Source: Candidatus Parcubacteria bacterium (lineage in GTDB: Bacteria > Patescibacteriota > Minisyncoccia > Phycocordibacterales > Phycocordibacteraceae). From it: a DNA stretch of 5,974 nt. The stretch covers positions 1 through 5,974 of the forward strand of contig DAIDID010000033.1 of NCBI GenBank assembly GCA_027459545.1, given 5' to 3'. Position numbers and translations under genes: made by a program. The notes beneath the pieces are model-generated. The model searched no databases. It had not been told where the DNA came from and saw only the letters and a list, made by a program, of their open reading frames with translations. This document shows, one piece after another, positions 4,971-5,974 of this stretch. Each line of letters begins with the position of its first letter. Position 1 is the first letter of the stretch.

Positions 4971-5960
4971 CTATGGTGTAATACTTCCGAAGTGCGCCAG
5001 TGTCGCATTTACGAGCTGCTGAACATCGGTAAACCGTCCGCTTTCAGTTGAGCCGAGGACCACAACTGCGACAGGGTGGTTTATTCCCGCATCATACACC
5101 ACAACTAAATTTCCTCCAGCGAGGTCTGTATAACCAGTTTTTGAAAGTAGTGGATCTGGTAGGTGTGTTATGTCTAAATCAGTATTTGAAAAAGAATGCG
5201 CAACACCATCTGCTGATTCGATACTCACAAGCGGCAGCGTTGTTGCTTCGGCAATGTGGGGCGCTTTTTTCAAAAGCGCCCCAGCGAGCACGGCAATATC
5301 ATGTGCAGAGCCATACGCACCTGATACCTCTTGATCGATATCAAGTCCTGTTGGGTTTGTTGCTGTAAGTTGACTAAGCCCTATAGACTTTGCTGCTTCT
5401 GAAAGAAGTGTAGCCGTGCTACTTCCCCGAGCGCTATCTGCTGCGTCTGCTATTGCTTGAGCGCCGTTATTTGATGATGCGGCAAGTGTGAGCCGTGCTA
5501 AATCTTCAAACGTAAACGACTCGCCTACTTTAAATCCCGTGTCCGCTGTGTCGTTTATGTTTTCAACTGAGTCTGGTGTCATTGTGATAGTCGAAGCAGG
5601 AGATAAAATTTCCGATGCTGCATATAGTGTCAGAAGTTTTGTTATTGACGCAAGCGGAAGCGGAGTAAAGGCATTTTTTTCGTATAAAATTTGATTATCG
5701 GTGAGGTCATATACTATTGCAGCTTTTGCAATAAGTGAAAGATGCGCATAAGCGTCTGGGGCATTAGAAGGAGTAGTGGTTGCAGTATTTGGATACGATG
5801 TTTCAGGCATAGGTGTAGCCGAATACGTATTTTCAATGATTGTAAAACCAAAAGCAGATAGTCCTACAGCAAAACTACCTAGTAGCCCATAAAGTGCGCA
5901 GACTTTGAGTTTGCTATGTGTACTCTTCTTTCTTTTTTTTTTCACTTCATTTCTCTTCAT
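4971..5960 (-). CDS. Membrane-anchored serine D,D-peptidase, S11 family (D-Ala-D-Ala carboxypeptidase/endopeptidase type)
   Basis: Low-molecular-weight penicillin-binding protein that removes terminal D-Ala from, or cuts, peptidoglycan stem peptides outside the membrane. All three catalytic motifs are present: SxxK as SITK (Ser105 nucleophile, Lys108), SxN as SSN (162-164), and KTG at 274-276 inside SKTGYT. Residues 1-19 are strongly basic and about 20-42 are hydrophobic, giving an N-terminal signal anchor. A Thr/Pro/Ser-rich linker (about 45-68) leads to the catalytic domain. At 329 residues it ends about 53 residues after KTG, so it lacks the C-terminal beta domain and C-terminal membrane helix of PBP5/DacA. 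It is closer in shape to PBP7-type endopeptidases, so carboxypeptidase and endopeptidase activity cannot be told apart. An in-frame TAG at 5972-5970 makes the ATG at 5960 the first possible ATG start; no Shine-Dalgarno precedes it. It is the first gene of the visible mraY-ftsW unit. Confidence 0.92.
   Translation of the reverse strand: MKRNEVKKKRKKSTHSKLKVCALYGLLGSFAVGLSAFGFTIIENTYSATPMPETSYPNTATTTPSNAPDAYAHLSLIAKAAIVYDLTDNQILYEKNAFTPLPLASITKLLTLYAASEILSPASTITMTPDSVENINDTADTGFKVGESFTFEDLARLTLAASSNNGAQAIADAADSARGSSTATLLSEAAKSIGLSQLTATNPTGLDIDQEVSGAYGSAHDIAVLAGALLKKAPHIAEATTLPLVSIESADGVAHSFSNTDLDITHLPDPLLSKTGYTDLAGGNLVVVYDAGINHPVAVVVLGSTESGRFTDVQQLVNATLAHFGSITP
5933..5942 (-). repeat. Ten-A homopolymer in the 5' end of the D,D-peptidase gene
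   Basis: Ten consecutive T on the plus strand (A on the coding strand) cover codons 7-9 and the first base of codon 10, in the basic stretch before the membrane anchor. Losing or gaining one A would shift the frame and reach a stop before the anchor ends (checked by hand: TAG is met about 20 codons on with nine A, and within about seven codons after the run with eleven). It may simply encode the Lys-rich N-terminus. Confidence 0.7.
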
Positions 5961-5974
5961 CTGAAATTTCTAAA

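Noticed and set aside
5048..5368. Plus-strand open frame of 106 codons inside the D,D-peptidase gene
   Set aside because: It is antisense to the catalytic domain carrying the KTG motif. No Shine-Dalgarno or promoter was seen and its composition is that of a shadow frame.

Overview
The window looks like a stretch of an ultra-small Patescibacteria/CPR (Parcubacteria-like) genome. That placement is an inference. It rests on a compact, moderately AT-rich sequence, divergent versions of the MraY and MurG signature motifs (STPRMGG, DGIDGLAGG, HESD), and a reduced division/cell-wall (dcw) cluster with very tight spacing. No rRNA or other phylogenetic marker is present to confirm it.

Layout, reading the minus strand in the direction of transcription (right to left): an N-terminally anchored S11-family D,D-peptidase (5960-4971), mraY (4964-3894), ftsW (3856-2753), a break of about 435 bp, murG (2316-1171), and gltX (1171 to beyond the left edge, C-terminus missing). 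mraY starts 6 nt after the peptidase stop, ftsW 37 nt after mraY, and the gltX ATG overlaps the murG stop codon by one base (TAATG). MraY makes lipid I, MurG converts it to lipid II, FtsW polymerises lipid II at the septum, and the S11 peptidase trims stem peptides in the finished wall. GltX supplies Glu-tRNA and is linked to the cluster only by co-transcription.

The break between ftsW and murG holds the one accessory element: a plus-strand gene (2422-2709) for a 95-residue protein I do not recognise. It has its own TTGACA promoter, a strong AAGGAG Shine-Dalgarno, a GTG start, and a GC-rich hairpin terminator that it shares, convergently, with ftsW. It differs from its neighbours in two countable ways. 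Four of its six Arg codons are AGG, against none of 16 in murG, and it has a clear Shine-Dalgarno while none of the minus-strand genes does. It reads as an independent, possibly acquired cassette that splits the dcw operon. murG downstream appears to have gained an extended -10 promoter with an almost leaderless start.

Other points of interest are MraY, where several positions normally essential in the family are substituted (DDxxE, SGxxD, SETGS), and a ten-A tract at the start of the peptidase gene. I see no CRISPR array, tRNA, rRNA, transposase or attachment site. Apart from the 2317-2752 interval the sequence is essentially all coding.
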